From the NCBI RefSeq assembly GCF_000485595.1, contig NW_014578327.1, positions 28,696 to 66,790 of the forward strand: 38,095 nt of DNA. Reading direction: 5' to 3'. Shown in pieces: positions 21,196 to 31,985 of the stretch; position 1 is the stretch's first letter, and every line of letters begins with the position of its first letter. The position numbers were made by a program, and so were the translations under genes. The notes beneath the pieces were generated by a model. It saw only the letters and a program-made list of their open reading frames with translations, had not been told where the DNA came from and searched no databases. The stretch is from Priapulus caudatus (Eukaryota; Priapulida; Priapulimorpha; Priapulimorphida; Priapulidae).

Positions 21196-21964
21196 GTAAG
21201 TATAGAGCATAATTCCATAAATGCGTGTACGTGCGTAGTTGTGTGCGTGCGTGCGTGCGTGAAGGAGAGAGAGTGTGTATGACAGAAAGGGAGGGGCCGG
21301 CCGAGGAAGAGTCGGAGGGAAGCTGGCCGGGTTGGCAACGAAATGGAGTGATTTATAAAAGTTTGTGATGAGAAATAAAATATAATAATGATAAATAATA
21401 TAATATTTGAAATATTTTGTGTAAGTTATGTAACATCATCTCTACTACTCGTCAGTACAGCCATATTATTTCAGGTAACGCAAACAAAATCCGACATCAA
21501 CCTATAGAAAGCATGAAAACTACGTAAAGCAAAAGGTCCTCCGTCTTATCATAGGCACTACGTGTACAGTATGCATGCGGAAGTGAGCTTTCAGCACTCA
21601 GCACTCAACAGAGCTCTAATGGAAGAGCGAGTCGGAGAAAATTGCCCACAGTCTAGAGTGTTTTGTCGGGGCGAAGATATTTCAGCGTCATTACCCTCAT
21701 CGGTGAAAGCGTACGCCTAGAACTCGAGACGAATAATGCGTTGAAATACATGTTGCCGGTGATCGTGATCGGTGATGCTAATTTCGTAGGTGTGACATGA
21801 GGTCGGTGCTGTCATCTCGCTAGATGGCTTCTATTGTAGCGTTTTCGACAGGTGCATCAACTTTATCTGTTAGGAGTGTGAAAGTGGTCTCATTGTGTAT
21901 ATGTTATTAACTTATTAGTGCGGTCGTAAATGTAACCCCCCCCCCCCGTACACACAACACCGCA

Positions 21965-21996
<32 letters not shown>

Positions 21997-22489
21997 CACA
22001 CAAAGAGAGAGAGAGAAGATATACACATGTCAATGACTTTTATTTATGACAGGTTTTTTGCAGTATGCTCGCTACACGCTAATTACGAGAAGATACTTCA
22101 GCACTGCATCATTCTCGAGTTCTTGTATCTCATAGTACGATCCCTACAACTTCATTCCAGACTTTCATTCAGTCGTAGTTACCCTCGTACTTACTAACCT
22201 TTCTGACAGGGCCAATTTGTCTGGCATGCAGTCTACAATTTGCAAATAGTCTGCAGAAATGAGGGCCTACGTGTTGAGAATAGCTCTTGGAATGTTGGTT
22301 TGTTAGGTGACTACGAGAAACACATCTACATATCGATCATCATAGATTCAAATTTTTTTATCTGCGATTTATTATAATCATAATTACAATTGTTGCAATT
22401 GTTCGTTATGAAACCTTTTCTAATTATGATGATTTTTGTCTAATTATTTATCCTCATAATTATTTAATGATTGTGGTCTTCCGTTGCAG
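21196..22489 (+). other. Arrestin intron with ACGC/AC microsatellite
   Basis: Phase-2 intron. It contains a C-run, an ACGC/AC run and a GA run at about 21937-22017. No other feature is supported. Confidence 0.8.
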
Positions 22490-22573
22490 AATGAATGAGT
22501 CATTACAGAAGGAGAACCTCGGGATAATTGTCAAGTACACAGTGAAGGTCAGGCTCATCGTAGCTTATGGCAG
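22490..22573 (+). CDS. ARRB: Beta-arrestin exon: C-domain strand
   Basis: Acceptor GTCTTCCGTTGCAG, donor GTAAGC; enters with AT from the previous exon (AT|A = Ile) and leaves AG. Encodes (I)MNESLQKENLGIIVKYTVK and VRLIVAYG. It matches the [21 protein letters not shown] segment of beta-arrestin. It splices directly to SDVSVELPF, so the roughly 8-10 residue stretch that follows this strand in the long vertebrate beta-arrestin-1 form is absent. Confidence 0.95.
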
Positions 22574-25500
22574 GTAAGCTCAGGCTCTATAATGCTCGAA
22601 GCATATACCTGAATGTGCTGGTCTCACCATTATCCACCACAATCATGTCTTTTAGCCATTAAAATCTGAAAATGGGTGTGTCGTCCCATGAAAGAAGTCT
22701 AGTAATCTATGAATATCTATGGAAAAACAACTGTGAAGATATATTTAAAGGGATAGTAGACTTTAGGATTTTACTGCATACAACTGTACTTACTGTATAA
22801 CAAATCGTCTATACCCACACGTATTTGTTACCAGATACCTAATTTAATTGTTATAATTAATTACACATCAACGCTACGAAATTTGATAGGCGCCATGACA
22901 CCCGCGACTGTGCTGCCACCCCGAAAAAGTTGCGTATTTGACCATTTATTTTGCACGTTACAGACCGAGGGCTAATCACAAAAGTGCAATTATATTTATA
23001 CCTAAATGCTATTTAACCAAACGATATTCATTTTAGGGCAAATTTATCCATATTATAACTGAAACTATATGTCGTTTATAAGATATTACAATCCTTTTGC
23101 TTTTAAATTAATAAATAAGAAACACCCTTGGTCTGTAGCCCTTGGCTGAAAAGTGGTTTTGCGCAACTTATCAGATCTTGCGCTTTGAGTGGCGCCACCG
23201 TCGTTGTAATCAAACTGTAGTCGTTAGTTTTAAAACATTTTTTAATAATATTTCTAATGGTGATTGAACCATGAAACTTTTTATGTAGCGTAATTTTAAC
23301 CTAAATTAACTGAAAATAACCCTAGAACCTAGAGTAAACGATCCCTTTAAAGTATTGATTTAATTACATTATTAAATTATTTGACAGAATTGTATTCGCA
23401 ATCCGAGATATCTATTGTAACCATATGGCTCCCGAAATGTTACCTTTGAATTCTCCAATTCACCAAGCAGCGAAACCATACTTGTCATAGAATATCACTG
23501 GTGTGTGCTGAATATACATTTGGTAGGCAAAGGAATTTAGATTGCACATTGCACATAGTAGTATTCAATATTGAATCAACACGTTTTGATAACGCCTCAC
23601 CCAGTGTTCCCAAAACGATTACAGTTTACAGTAATTAAAACAACTTATGTATGAACGATGTGAACAGACATAAAATGCAGATTAGTACGGTATAGTCATT
23701 AGTGATAGTTACTTCCAATATAACTGATAGTTTCTTCAAGTTATTATTCATTGTCTAATGTGATGGATTAGGAAAGCATGAGATTATTAGAGGAGACCAT
23801 TGACTTGTCTTTCGTCATTATTTAGAGATAGTGCAGAGATTAATTATAATTGTTTGATACTGAATTTTATTGTTCAGTGGTCGTTAGAATTAAAATGTCT
23901 GGCATAGAAACTAGGACTACGAGTACTGGTATTATAAAAACTAATGCAAGGAAGGAGAAAAATAATAGTTTGGATGGTATAATCATTAGTATAGCGTTGC
24001 AACTGCTGTTGAACTCTACACTAACCATGCAACAACCCCTTCAACAGATTCAAGTTTTTCTCCAGTTGCATGAACTACCTTTCTCTTTTCATGATCTTTC
24101 CTCTATCATTCCTCAACTAGCACGTAGCATGGCAGAAACAATGCACACGGATTTTTCCAGTGTGGGAATCGCTTAAATTGACTACGTCACGAGTTTTCTA
24201 TGGTGTATATTTGTAAAAAAAATTGTTGCAATTTATTTACATGAAAAGTAAGTACTAGCGGGACTAAATGTATCCTCAAATTCTTACCTGATAAGATTGT
24301 TTCTCAACTAGTTGAAAATCCAAAAAACCTGGGCAATTTGATATATTGATCACGACATTAAATGCTTGCTATGGGCAATGTATGAGTCACGAGTGTTTGT
24401 TGACATCGAACAGAATATCAAAATAGGAAATATAATGCAGCAATTTAACCATAAAAAGTGAACAGAATCACTTACATTTTGTGAAAAAGTGAACATAATC
24501 ACTTTAATTTACGACCCTTATTGCTGGCAGATGTGTGATTCATTACTGGACAATGAATGACAATTTATGAAAAGCAGAAGCAATAGGAGATACACGGAGA
24601 ACAATAGGAAGGTGCTCTAGGAAATTCTGGCGATACTGTCGCATGCTCTAAACCACCTGAGCAAACAGCAACATTAGATTACAGGAGAATTTCAAAGTGG
24701 ATATTGTCATCACATAAACAACGCGTTTTCGTAAACAAGGAATTCGCTTACTTATACGATCGATGTTGCAGTATAACATAAAGTAATGTATAGGACTAGT
24801 CGTCCATAATTTTTTTTCCAGATTTCTCAACTAATTTAGGATCGCATTCTTTGTCTGTATATGCGTTGTACGTGGGCGCATAATATTCACTGGTAAACAT
24901 GTCAACGTAGTAGGCAACAGTGTGATGTGTTTATTGCGTGTGACTCTACGTCAGCAAAATTTCTGGGTGCAACATTAGACGTACGAAGTCACGAGTGTTG
25001 TAAATTCAACTACCTTGATATTCTCTGGCCAACGTTCTCTGGTTTCAACCCTTAAAAACAGGCCATATCCCAGTCACGAATATCGTCCAGTAATTATGTG
25101 GAAAAGCACCTCGCTAGTATTGTGAAACATCATTACTGCAACACGCTTTCAAGAAGCTAATGCTAGCAAGCAAATTGTACGCTAATGGTGATAAGTAGAC
25201 GTAGGTGTGCCGGCCTTGCTGAGTCATGATTGCGTCTGTCTGCCCCGACTAGCATAGCCAATGGATATGAGTAGATTTTTGGCGATAACAATCATAGAGT
25301 GTTCTCATTAGTGAGGTTAGGAGACAGTCTGTTTCCTCGCACCAAACTCTTCTTCCTTCCTGCCTGTTCTTAATTAAATGCAACTCGATGGAAAACACTA
25401 CAAGCTTCTTTTGCGAGCCGGATGTCATTTGCTAAATAACGTTACTGTTTGTTATTGGCACGAAGACGAAGATGAGATCGTTGCATTCCTGTTCGCTCAT

Positions 25501-26072
25501 TTGCCGCCTGCAGTAATAAGGAAATTTTGTAAATTTAGTGTTGACTTGAGGGAGGGACATGTAGTGAACATGTCATGCCAGTGTATTTCATTTTTACAAA
25601 GAACTAGCGTGAATGAAGTCGGTAACCAGATCTGTTTGTTGAGTGTACTGCTGTGCTAAATTCGACGTTAGTTGTTACGAATTGGGGAGTGTGATTGTTG
25701 TTGTTTTTTGTATGGGATGTCACGTGCTCTAACCCTTTGTCTGTCTTTCATGTCACCTTCAGGGGTCCTTGGTTTCCTCACCTTGGTTCCACATGCATGC
25801 ACATGCGATCGCGTATGTGGGCGTGAGCGCATGCGTGCGTGCCTGCGATTGTGTGTGTTGTCACGGTTAGTCTGTAGTCCAAGGTTATCCACTGTTAACA
25901 GCCGAGAAGGTGTGGGGATGCGCGTCAGGGACGAATGATCTCAAAGATTAACGAGATTTTTTTCCTTTTTAAGATTATTTATAACTCTTGGAGATTATTT
26001 TCCCCCACGATGAGCATCCGCCTGACTGTAGCTGAGCGCCCCCCTGCAACCCACGATTCGTCTTTTTTGCAG
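22574..26072 (+). other. Arrestin intron with TTAA-flanked MITE
   Basis: Phase-2 intron of 3.5 kb. It contains the MITE at 22749-23346. Frames open at 23850-24176 and 25378-25659 show no recognisable domain and no support as exons. I looked for a micro-exon supplying the missing residues and did not find one. Confidence 0.8.
22749..23346. mobile_element. TTAA-flanked MITE (Kolobok- or piggyBac-type target site)
   Basis: The ends AGGGATAGTAGACTTTAGG and the reverse complement of CCTAGAGTAAACGATCCCT match at 15 of 19 positions. Both ends abut TTAA (22745-22748 and 23347-23350), the target duplication used by Kolobok and piggyBac superfamilies. At 598 bp with no open transposase it would be non-autonomous. 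The superfamily assignment is an inference from the TTAA and the AGGGAT ends. Confidence 0.65.
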
Positions 26073-26228
26073 CGACGTGTCTGTGGAGCTGCCGTTCACG
26101 CTGACCCACCCAAAACCACCCGAGTCGCCTCCGCCGAGCCGGCCGGTGAGCGCCGCCATGCAGCAGCCCGTCGCCGACGGCAACCAGCCGGCACCCGTCG
26201 ACACCAACCTCATTCAGCTGGACACCGC
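26073..26228 (+). CDS. ARRB: Beta-arrestin exon: end of C-domain and clathrin box
   Basis: Acceptor CGTCTTTTTTGCAG, donor GTAAGT; enters AG|C = Ser and leaves GC. Encodes (S)[21 protein letters not shown], then [20 protein letters not shown] and [15 protein letters not shown] fits the clathrin-box pattern L-hydrophobic-x-hydrophobic-acidic and sits exactly where beta-arrestins carry LIELD or LIEFD, preceded by the conserved VDTN. The Pro-rich stretch after HPKP is the flexible C-tail linker. This exon is GC-rich compared with its introns. Confidence 0.96.
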
Positions 26229-26439
26229 GTAAGTACGCGCCCGCCCACGGCGCCACTTGGCGACGGGACCAAGCGCATAGCTAGTGCTCTGCCCGTCGCA
26301 CGTTCCTTGCTGCGTGCCTCAGTCTCAAAATGCTATAGCAGGCATTCATGTTTGTTTACGTTGTGAGAGGGCGCCACCAGCCATATATCAAATAAGGTTT
26401 GTAGTGGGCACCACTGGGCAGTTATTAAACCATGCTGTA

Positions 26440-26531
26440 TAGGTGTTAAACAACAGTAGAGGGCCTCCATAGGCTGCAGGCCTGAATAAGCATCGAACAG
26501 AAATTTATTAAAAATACTCACACTGTTACTA
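26440..26531 (+). repeat. Dispersed repeat, plus-oriented copy
   Basis: About 92 bp around CAACAGTAGAGGGCC, TGAATAAGCATCGAACAGAAA and AGTAACAGTG on one strand or its complement. It is inverted and roughly 80% similar relative to 36962-37053. Probably part of a SINE or MITE family. Confidence 0.7.
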
Positions 26532-26632
26532 CACTTACAAAACATACACTTTATTCATGTTAAATAACTACAGATTCATGCTCTATGCTCCGCTCAAAAC
26601 TTTTGCCAGCTCAGGGTTCTCCCTACGTTGCG

Positions 26633-26745
26633 CAAACGGGGCGCGCGCGCCCCGTTTGGGAAAACTCCCCCCTGTTTGAAACGTTGCGCCCCGTTTGGGA
26701 AAACTCCCCCCTGTTTGAAACGTTGCGCCCCGTTTGAATTACCTC
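26633..26745. repeat. 26-bp perfect palindrome leading a 39-bp tandem repeat
   Basis: Bases 26633-26658 form a perfect palindrome (CAAACGGGGCGCG and its complement). They are followed by two and a half copies of a 39-bp unit, GCGCCCCGTTTGGGAAAACT-CCCCCCTGTTTGAAACGTT. Confidence 0.85.
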
Positions 26746-26953
26746 CGCCCCGATTAAATTCCACCACAATAAAAGTTTGCCAGCGCGGGAATCGATCGTC
26801 AAGAATTGCCGTTCGACCAGGATATCCGACGAGTGTATTTTTACAGTACCACGCATGCACTGCAGACAGTACACAAGTTAGCCTGAGAACACACAGTTAA
26901 CATGTGCCGAACCGGTAACAGTTAACCTGTCACTAACTGTACACCGACTTGGC

Positions 26954-26954
26954 N
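26954..26954. other. Single ambiguous base
   Basis: One N in otherwise unique intronic sequence. Confidence 0.95.
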
Positions 26955-27263
26955 GAGCTGCTTCACATCTAGGTTTGTGCTAGATGCAATAATGTAACAC
27001 GCGTGGAGTAGGGTTACTGCAGGTTAGGGTGGCGGCTAGTGCTCTGCTGCGTTACATTAGTCCTGTCTAGATTTGTGCGTGCGCGCATTGTGGACTGACC
27101 CGGCAGTCGTTTTCGTAGAGTGTAGAGACGTCTCGTCTAGCTCTGTTTTCACCTCTCTTCGTGCGTGATTAGCGCGTAAACTTCATTTCCCATGTCTGAT
27201 CCATCGTCACTGAATGTGTGTGTGCGCGTGTGTGCGTGTGCGTGTGTTTTCCTCTCTCCGCAG

Positions 27264-27318
27264 GAACAACTCGTGTGTGCATGGCGTCTTGCGGGGTGAA
27301 CCTCGCATGTCAGTGTAA
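27264..27318 (+). CDS. ARRB: Candidate alternative last exon of beta-arrestin (short tail)
   Basis: Acceptor GTGTTTTCCTCTCTCCGCAG is strong, and the phase fits the preceding exon (GC|G = Ala). The joined reading is DTANNSCVHGVLRGEPRMSV followed by TAA at 27316-27318. This would end the protein 17 residues after the splice, without the acidic/Phe AP2 motif or the C-tail arginine of the polar core. No poly(A) signal is near: a GGATCC satellite begins 67 bp later, and the first AATAAA I see is around 29098. A GTGAGC donor at 27340 means it could instead be a stop-containing cassette exon. It may also be a chance acceptor, with the true last exon outside the window. Confidence 0.35.
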
Positions 27319-27384
27319 TGCGCTCGTCGTACGATCGAGGGTGAGCACGTACTCGAGTATTTCTGTTGCGTAGGGAATGCCAAT

Positions 27385-28350
27385 GCATCAGGGATCCTAG
27401 CGCATCACGGATCCTGGCGCATCAAGGGTCCTGGCGCATCACGGATCCTGGCGCATCACGGATCCTAGCGCATCAGAGATCCTGGCGCATCAGAGATCCT
27501 GGTGCATCAGAGATCCTGGTGCATCACGGATCCTAGCGCATCAGGGATCTTGGCGCATCTCAGATCCTAGCGCATCACGGATCCTGGCGCATCACGGATC
27601 CTGGCGCATCAGGGATCCCGGTGCATCACGGATCCTGGCTTAACAGGGATCCTGGTTCATCACGGATCTTAGCGTAACCGGGAACCTTGTGCATCACAGA
27701 TCCTAGCGTACCCGGGATCCTGGTGCATCACGGATCCTAGCGTAACCGGGATCCTAGCGCACCCGGGATCCTGGTGCATCATGGATCTTAGCGTAACCGG
27801 GATCCTAGTGCATCACGGATCCTAGCATAACCGGGATCCTGGTCCATCACGGATCCTAGCGTAACCGGGATCCTAGTGAATCACAGATCCTAGCGTAACC
27901 GGGATCCTGGTGCATCATGGATCTTAGCGTAACTGGGATCCTAGTGCATCACGGATCCTAGCGTACCCAGGATCCTGGTGCCCTCCTGGTGCATCATGGA
28001 TTCTAGCGTAACTGGGATCCTAGTGCATCACGGATCCTAGCGTAACCGGGATCCTAGTGCATCATGGATCCTAGCGTAACTGGGATCCTAGTGCATCATG
28101 GATTCCAGCGTAACCGGGATCCTAGTGCATCATGGATCCTAGCGTAACTGGGATCCTAGTGCATCACGGATCCTAGCGCAACCGCGGATCCTAGAGCATC
28201 ACGGGATCCTAGCGTAACCGGCGATCCTAGGTGCATCATGGATCCTAGCGTAACCGGAATCCTAGTGCATCATGGATCCTAGCGTAACCGGGATCCTACG
28301 TGCATCACGGATTCCTAGCGTAAACTGGGATTTCTCGTGCATCACGGATA
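27385..28350. repeat. 17-bp GGATCC satellite array
   Basis: About 57 copies of a 17-bp unit, GCATCACGGATCCTGGC. In roughly the first 270 bp the units are near-uniform. Beyond about 27640 they alternate as a 34-bp dimer, GCATCACGGATCCTAGC next to GTAACCGGGATCCTAGT. Copies near the 3' end carry 1-bp insertions. Confidence 0.95.
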
Positions 28351-28383
28351 AGGTAACATGGATCGGTTGACTGGATTCGGATC

Positions 28384-28574
28384 GGGGGGTCGACCGTGGC
28401 GGCGGTCGTGCAGGGGATGGGGGGGGTCGTGCAGGGATGCGGGGGTCGTGCTGCGAATGCGGGGGTCGTGCAGGGGGTCGTGCAGGGATGCGGGGGGTCG
28501 TTGCAGGGATACGGGGCGTCGCTACGTGCAGTGATTGGGGGTCGTGCAGGGATGCAGAGGATCGTGCAGAGATG
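28384..28574. repeat. G-rich repeat of about 20 bp
   Basis: Repeated GGGGGTCGTGCAGGGATGC with variable length, directly following the GGATCC array. Frames on both strands stay open because of the repeat. Confidence 0.85.
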
Positions 28575-29479
28575 CACGGGATGACCATGTTATCCCTCGT
28601 AGGGTGACCTCTAGTGCACGCCGCGCATTGATATCACGCTGGATGTGCGGATTTGCGCGGAGCTCCGAGAAGCGATGTAAATTAGGTGGGGCGTGAGCGA
28701 TGACCAGATAAACAGCACGTGGCGAGCATTTTCGTTCTGTCCCGGCATTCGTTGCCGACTTTCGTTCGCGGCAGGCGACCTCGGATTTTGGTTTACTTGG
28801 AAGTTGACACGCCGCTCGGGCAGATGCTTGCAGTCTGTCGGGAGAAACTTGACGTCAATGTGTTCGTGTGGTGGTAAGATGACGAACTGACCTGCCGTTG
28901 TTGTGCTGTTGTTGCTGCTGTTGTTGTCGTAGTCAGTCCCCTTCACTTTTTGCTTGACAGATGTGTATTGTAATGTGTATCATGTTAAAGAAATTCTATT
29001 TATATAAAATATTGAATGAAAATATATTATAGGTGACTGTTGAAATCATGCAGTACTGCACGCGCAGTATCCCTGCTGATGACACGTAGGTGTAGTGAAT
29101 AAACGTAACTGTGTTTCGTTGTTCAGAGGAGTTTCTATGTAGTGCAAATGTTTATTTTGAAGGAAGGTGGCGGAAGGCATGCGGAGGTGGTAGTATATGT
29201 GGCGGGATGTGTGGCAGCAGCATACAGATGCGATTTAGCGATACAGAATCGCGTTTAACCGTTGTCGAGTTGGGCAACGTTGTCCCACGTGTAAGCGAAA
29301 TCATGTTTGCGAGCTATAGTTAACAGGAGCCTATTCACTTGTATGGTAGCATACAGGTCCCGGACCCTCTCCATGTGAGTGACTAGCGAAGCCTCAACTT
29401 GTCGTTACCTTTCCCCTCTTACTGTAAGGTGATTAATCGTGCGCTCGAGCAACTATACTTGTTGACGATCGCGCGCGTA

Positions 29480-29555
29480 TGGGGGCCTAGCGCACTCGGT
29501 TGCTCACTTTCACGCGTGCATCGGGTAGTTGCTAGTTCGCACTGCTGGTGGTCTA
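29480..29555 (+). mobile_element. Diverged tRNA-derived SINE head
   Basis: TAGCGCACTCGG at 29487-29498 fits the pol III A box (TRGCNNAGYNGG) with one mismatch. AGTTCGCACT at 29533-29542 resembles a degraded B box at suitable spacing. CTTTCACGCGTGC between them resembles the anticodon-arm region of tRNA-related SINEs. It does not fold as an intact tRNA. The body and tail were not delimited. Confidence 0.45.
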
Positions 29556-29901
29556 AATCCACCCGGGCCCGTTCAGTGTCGCATTCACCTGTGGTATAGG
29601 GTTTGCGATGGGTCGGTATCTGGATCGCAGTTTGCCAGCGACAGTAGCTGAGCTGGCAGAATTTCTATTCGGCATTGTGGCGGCCGGAGCGAGCGTATTG
29701 ACACGATTTCCGATTAGCTTCGTGCGAGCACGTGTCTGTGTAGCACGGTTGTTGAATGTGTATTTGCTGTTCGAGCATTCAGATCCAGTAGCTGCTGTTT
29801 CAGTCGTAATTCTTATTGTCAGCATTCGCATCGCAGGCAACGAAAAAGCGCGTACTGGCGCGATAGATGCCTGCAGTGTGCGTGTGTGAGTAAGTAGTGT
29901 A

Positions 29902-29941
29902 TGTGTGCGTGTGCGTGCGTGCGTGCGTGCGTGCGTGCGTG
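29902..29941. repeat. GCGT microsatellite
   Basis: Run of GTGC units. Confidence 0.9.
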
Positions 29942-30013
29942 AACGTCTGGTGCCGCATAGAGTAGCAGCAGAATGACTTCATTTAAATAGAATCGGTTTC
30001 CCATGAATAAACG

Positions 30014-30300
30014 CTGTTTACACTACACTACACTACACTGCACTACACTACACTACACTACACTACACTACAGCATCTAACACTTACACTACCACTCACT
30101 GCACTGCACTGCCTGTCATGCACGCAGGCATGCACTGCACTGGCACTGCACTGTCACTGCACTGCACTCAGCTGCACTGGCACTACACTATGCACACACT
30201 ACAACTGACTTCACTGCACTGCACTGCACTACACTACACTACACTGCACTGCACTGCACTGCACTGCACTGCACTGCACTGCACTGCAATACAATACAAT
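30014..30300. repeat. Pentanucleotide ACTAC/ACTGC array
   Basis: Alternating blocks of CACTA and CACTG pentamers over about 290 bp, including a pure GCACT run near 30241-30288. The His-Cys-Thr-rich open frame across it is a repeat artefact. Confidence 0.92.
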
Positions 30301-31920
30301 ACGCCATGCCACGCAACGCCACCCCAGGCCTCACTACGCTTCACACAACACCGCACATCAGAGTGCACTGCGATCGGCCACATGGAAAGCTACTTCTTTA
30401 CCAGTCAGTATGCGTCAATATGAAACAACCGCTACAAACAGGTGTATTATACTGGACAAGGTAGCTGTCGCGCGTTGTTCACATATTAGCTATTTTTAAA
30501 TTCACCCCGTAGATGCCGATTTTGTCCGATGTGAGATTTGTTGTTAGCGGCTATATATTTATACGGATCAAGTCCAGCCACGCACACTTGGTGCCTTTTT
30601 GTAGAGTGAATTTTGTAGCGGGCACAAGCGACTGTGGTAAGGTTTTATACGGATTTCGATTTAACTAAAAAATCAAGAGCTTTGATCGCAGTAAAATTGC
30701 CTTGCATGAAATCGTTATTTATAGGCTTGTATATCTATGTCGTCTGGCCTTTAGCGTATAAATATTGTATTTATCACCTGTGTTGTGTGGCTGTAATGTG
30801 CCTGTGTTCTGATGCCGCGTATTCCACTTACTGGACAACTCATTTTTAGGTACAGTGTAATTAGTGCGTGTGACGTAGTGCTCGCTTAGAAGCTATCTAT
30901 GACTTCGAAACTGCTTTATAATCTTGCGAAGCATTGTTATTATGACAATATTTCGACTTGACAGCAAGTTCTGATAGTCATTCCAGCTAATATAGGCCAC
31001 ATTACGCAATCGCTGGTGCAGTATAGCGAGAGCAGGACTGTGGAAGTTGACAAGATGCGATAAATGTAGCCCCAGTGCTGCTCCGAATATTACTGGGGTT
31101 TTGGTGCCCCCTGGTGGCAGTAGTAGCGCATCGCGGTCACCATCAATTGACAGTAATATATCAGCCGAACAAGTAGAGCCGTTCTCAGTCATCGGGCTGT
31201 GATCTCAGATATTGTCGCCGCCAGAGGCGCCACTTCAACGCGGGTTCGAACGTTAAATTTCTATCGCGTGGCATGTGCTGTCTGTCGACGAAATCCCTAT
31301 TTATGTTAGTTTCCACGCAACGGCGAACGTTCTGACACCCGCATCCGCGTCTATTGTGTAAAGAAAGCGAGATGGTGTGGAAGGCAGCCGTGCAGTCGAC
31401 AATTTGCAGTACTTTATAGTAGTGTTTTCACTGACCAATGTTATAATGTATTACGTATGTATGTCGGTCGTAAATGGATATGTACAGTTTAGATTACATA
31501 TACCAGTTAGATATATATGACGGTACCGATGCTATCGTATATATAGCCCATAATCTTCCGCAATTACTGCTCATCGCTTGACGTTTGAGCGAACGCGTAA
31601 CGTGTAAACACATTCATGACCATAAAATATATTCACTGGGCACCATGTAATGATAATCAAGGTCATAATTTAATTTAGAGATATTGTCGTGTCGTTAGTG
31701 TAATTCTGTACAGTTTTTCTGTGAGTCTTGTTTGTCGAGTCGAAATTTGCGCTTATTGGTGATGAAATCTACAATTGCCGCCATATTGTTCGTTTCATTT
31801 ACGTTCGAATGTGTTTCATATGATGCTGGCCGTTGTATTAGCAGGTAGCTAGTAGAAGGCAGTGCAAAACTGAAGTTTGCTATAAAAAAAAGTCAGTTAA
31901 AGGTCTCAGTTCTGGCGTAT

Positions 31921-31925
31921 TGTTG

Positions 31926-31978
<53 letters not shown>

Positions 31979-31985
31979 GCGCGCG
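31921..31985. repeat. GT microsatellite
   Basis: Nearly pure GT dinucleotide run with a GCGC tail. Confidence 0.95.

Larger units (their letters stand above)
26229..27263 (+). other. Arrestin intron before candidate last exon
   Basis: Phase-2 intron if the exon at 27264 is used. It contains one copy of a dispersed repeat (26440-26531), the palindrome and tandem repeat at 26633-26745 and a single N at 26954. Confidence 0.5.
9614..27318 (+). other. ARRB: Beta-arrestin gene, partial (whole span of visible exons)
   Basis: Segments listed separately join in compatible phases into a protein of about 365 residues closely matching vertebrate beta-arrestins. Beta-arrestins bind activated, phosphorylated GPCRs, block G-protein coupling and link receptors to clathrin and AP2. 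Retained elements, in order, are the finger loop, helix I, middle loop, polar-core strand RLAIRK, C-loop, lariat loop LDGKLKHED and clathrin box LIQLD. The start (about 45 residues before [10 protein letters not shown]) lies outside the window or was not found. The usual C-tail with the DDDIVFEDFA-type AP2 motif was not found on the plus strand downstream. The C-loop exon is duplicated (16924 and 17492). Family identity is very secure; the gene ends are not. Confidence 0.95.

Noticed and set aside
23850-24176. 108-codon plus-strand open frame in an arrestin intron
   Set aside because: No recognisable domain, no splice support, and out of context within the intron; chance in AT-rich DNA is likely.
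25378-25659. 93-codon plus-strand open frame in the same intron
   Set aside because: Composition is not clearly unnatural, but no family is recognised and arrestin splices past it in phase.
27385-28350. CRISPR-like array
   Set aside because: Units are contiguous without unique spacers and the window is eukaryotic; it is a satellite.
29480-29555. Functional tRNA gene
   Set aside because: The A box is good but the B box is degraded and the arms do not pair; a SINE head explains it better.
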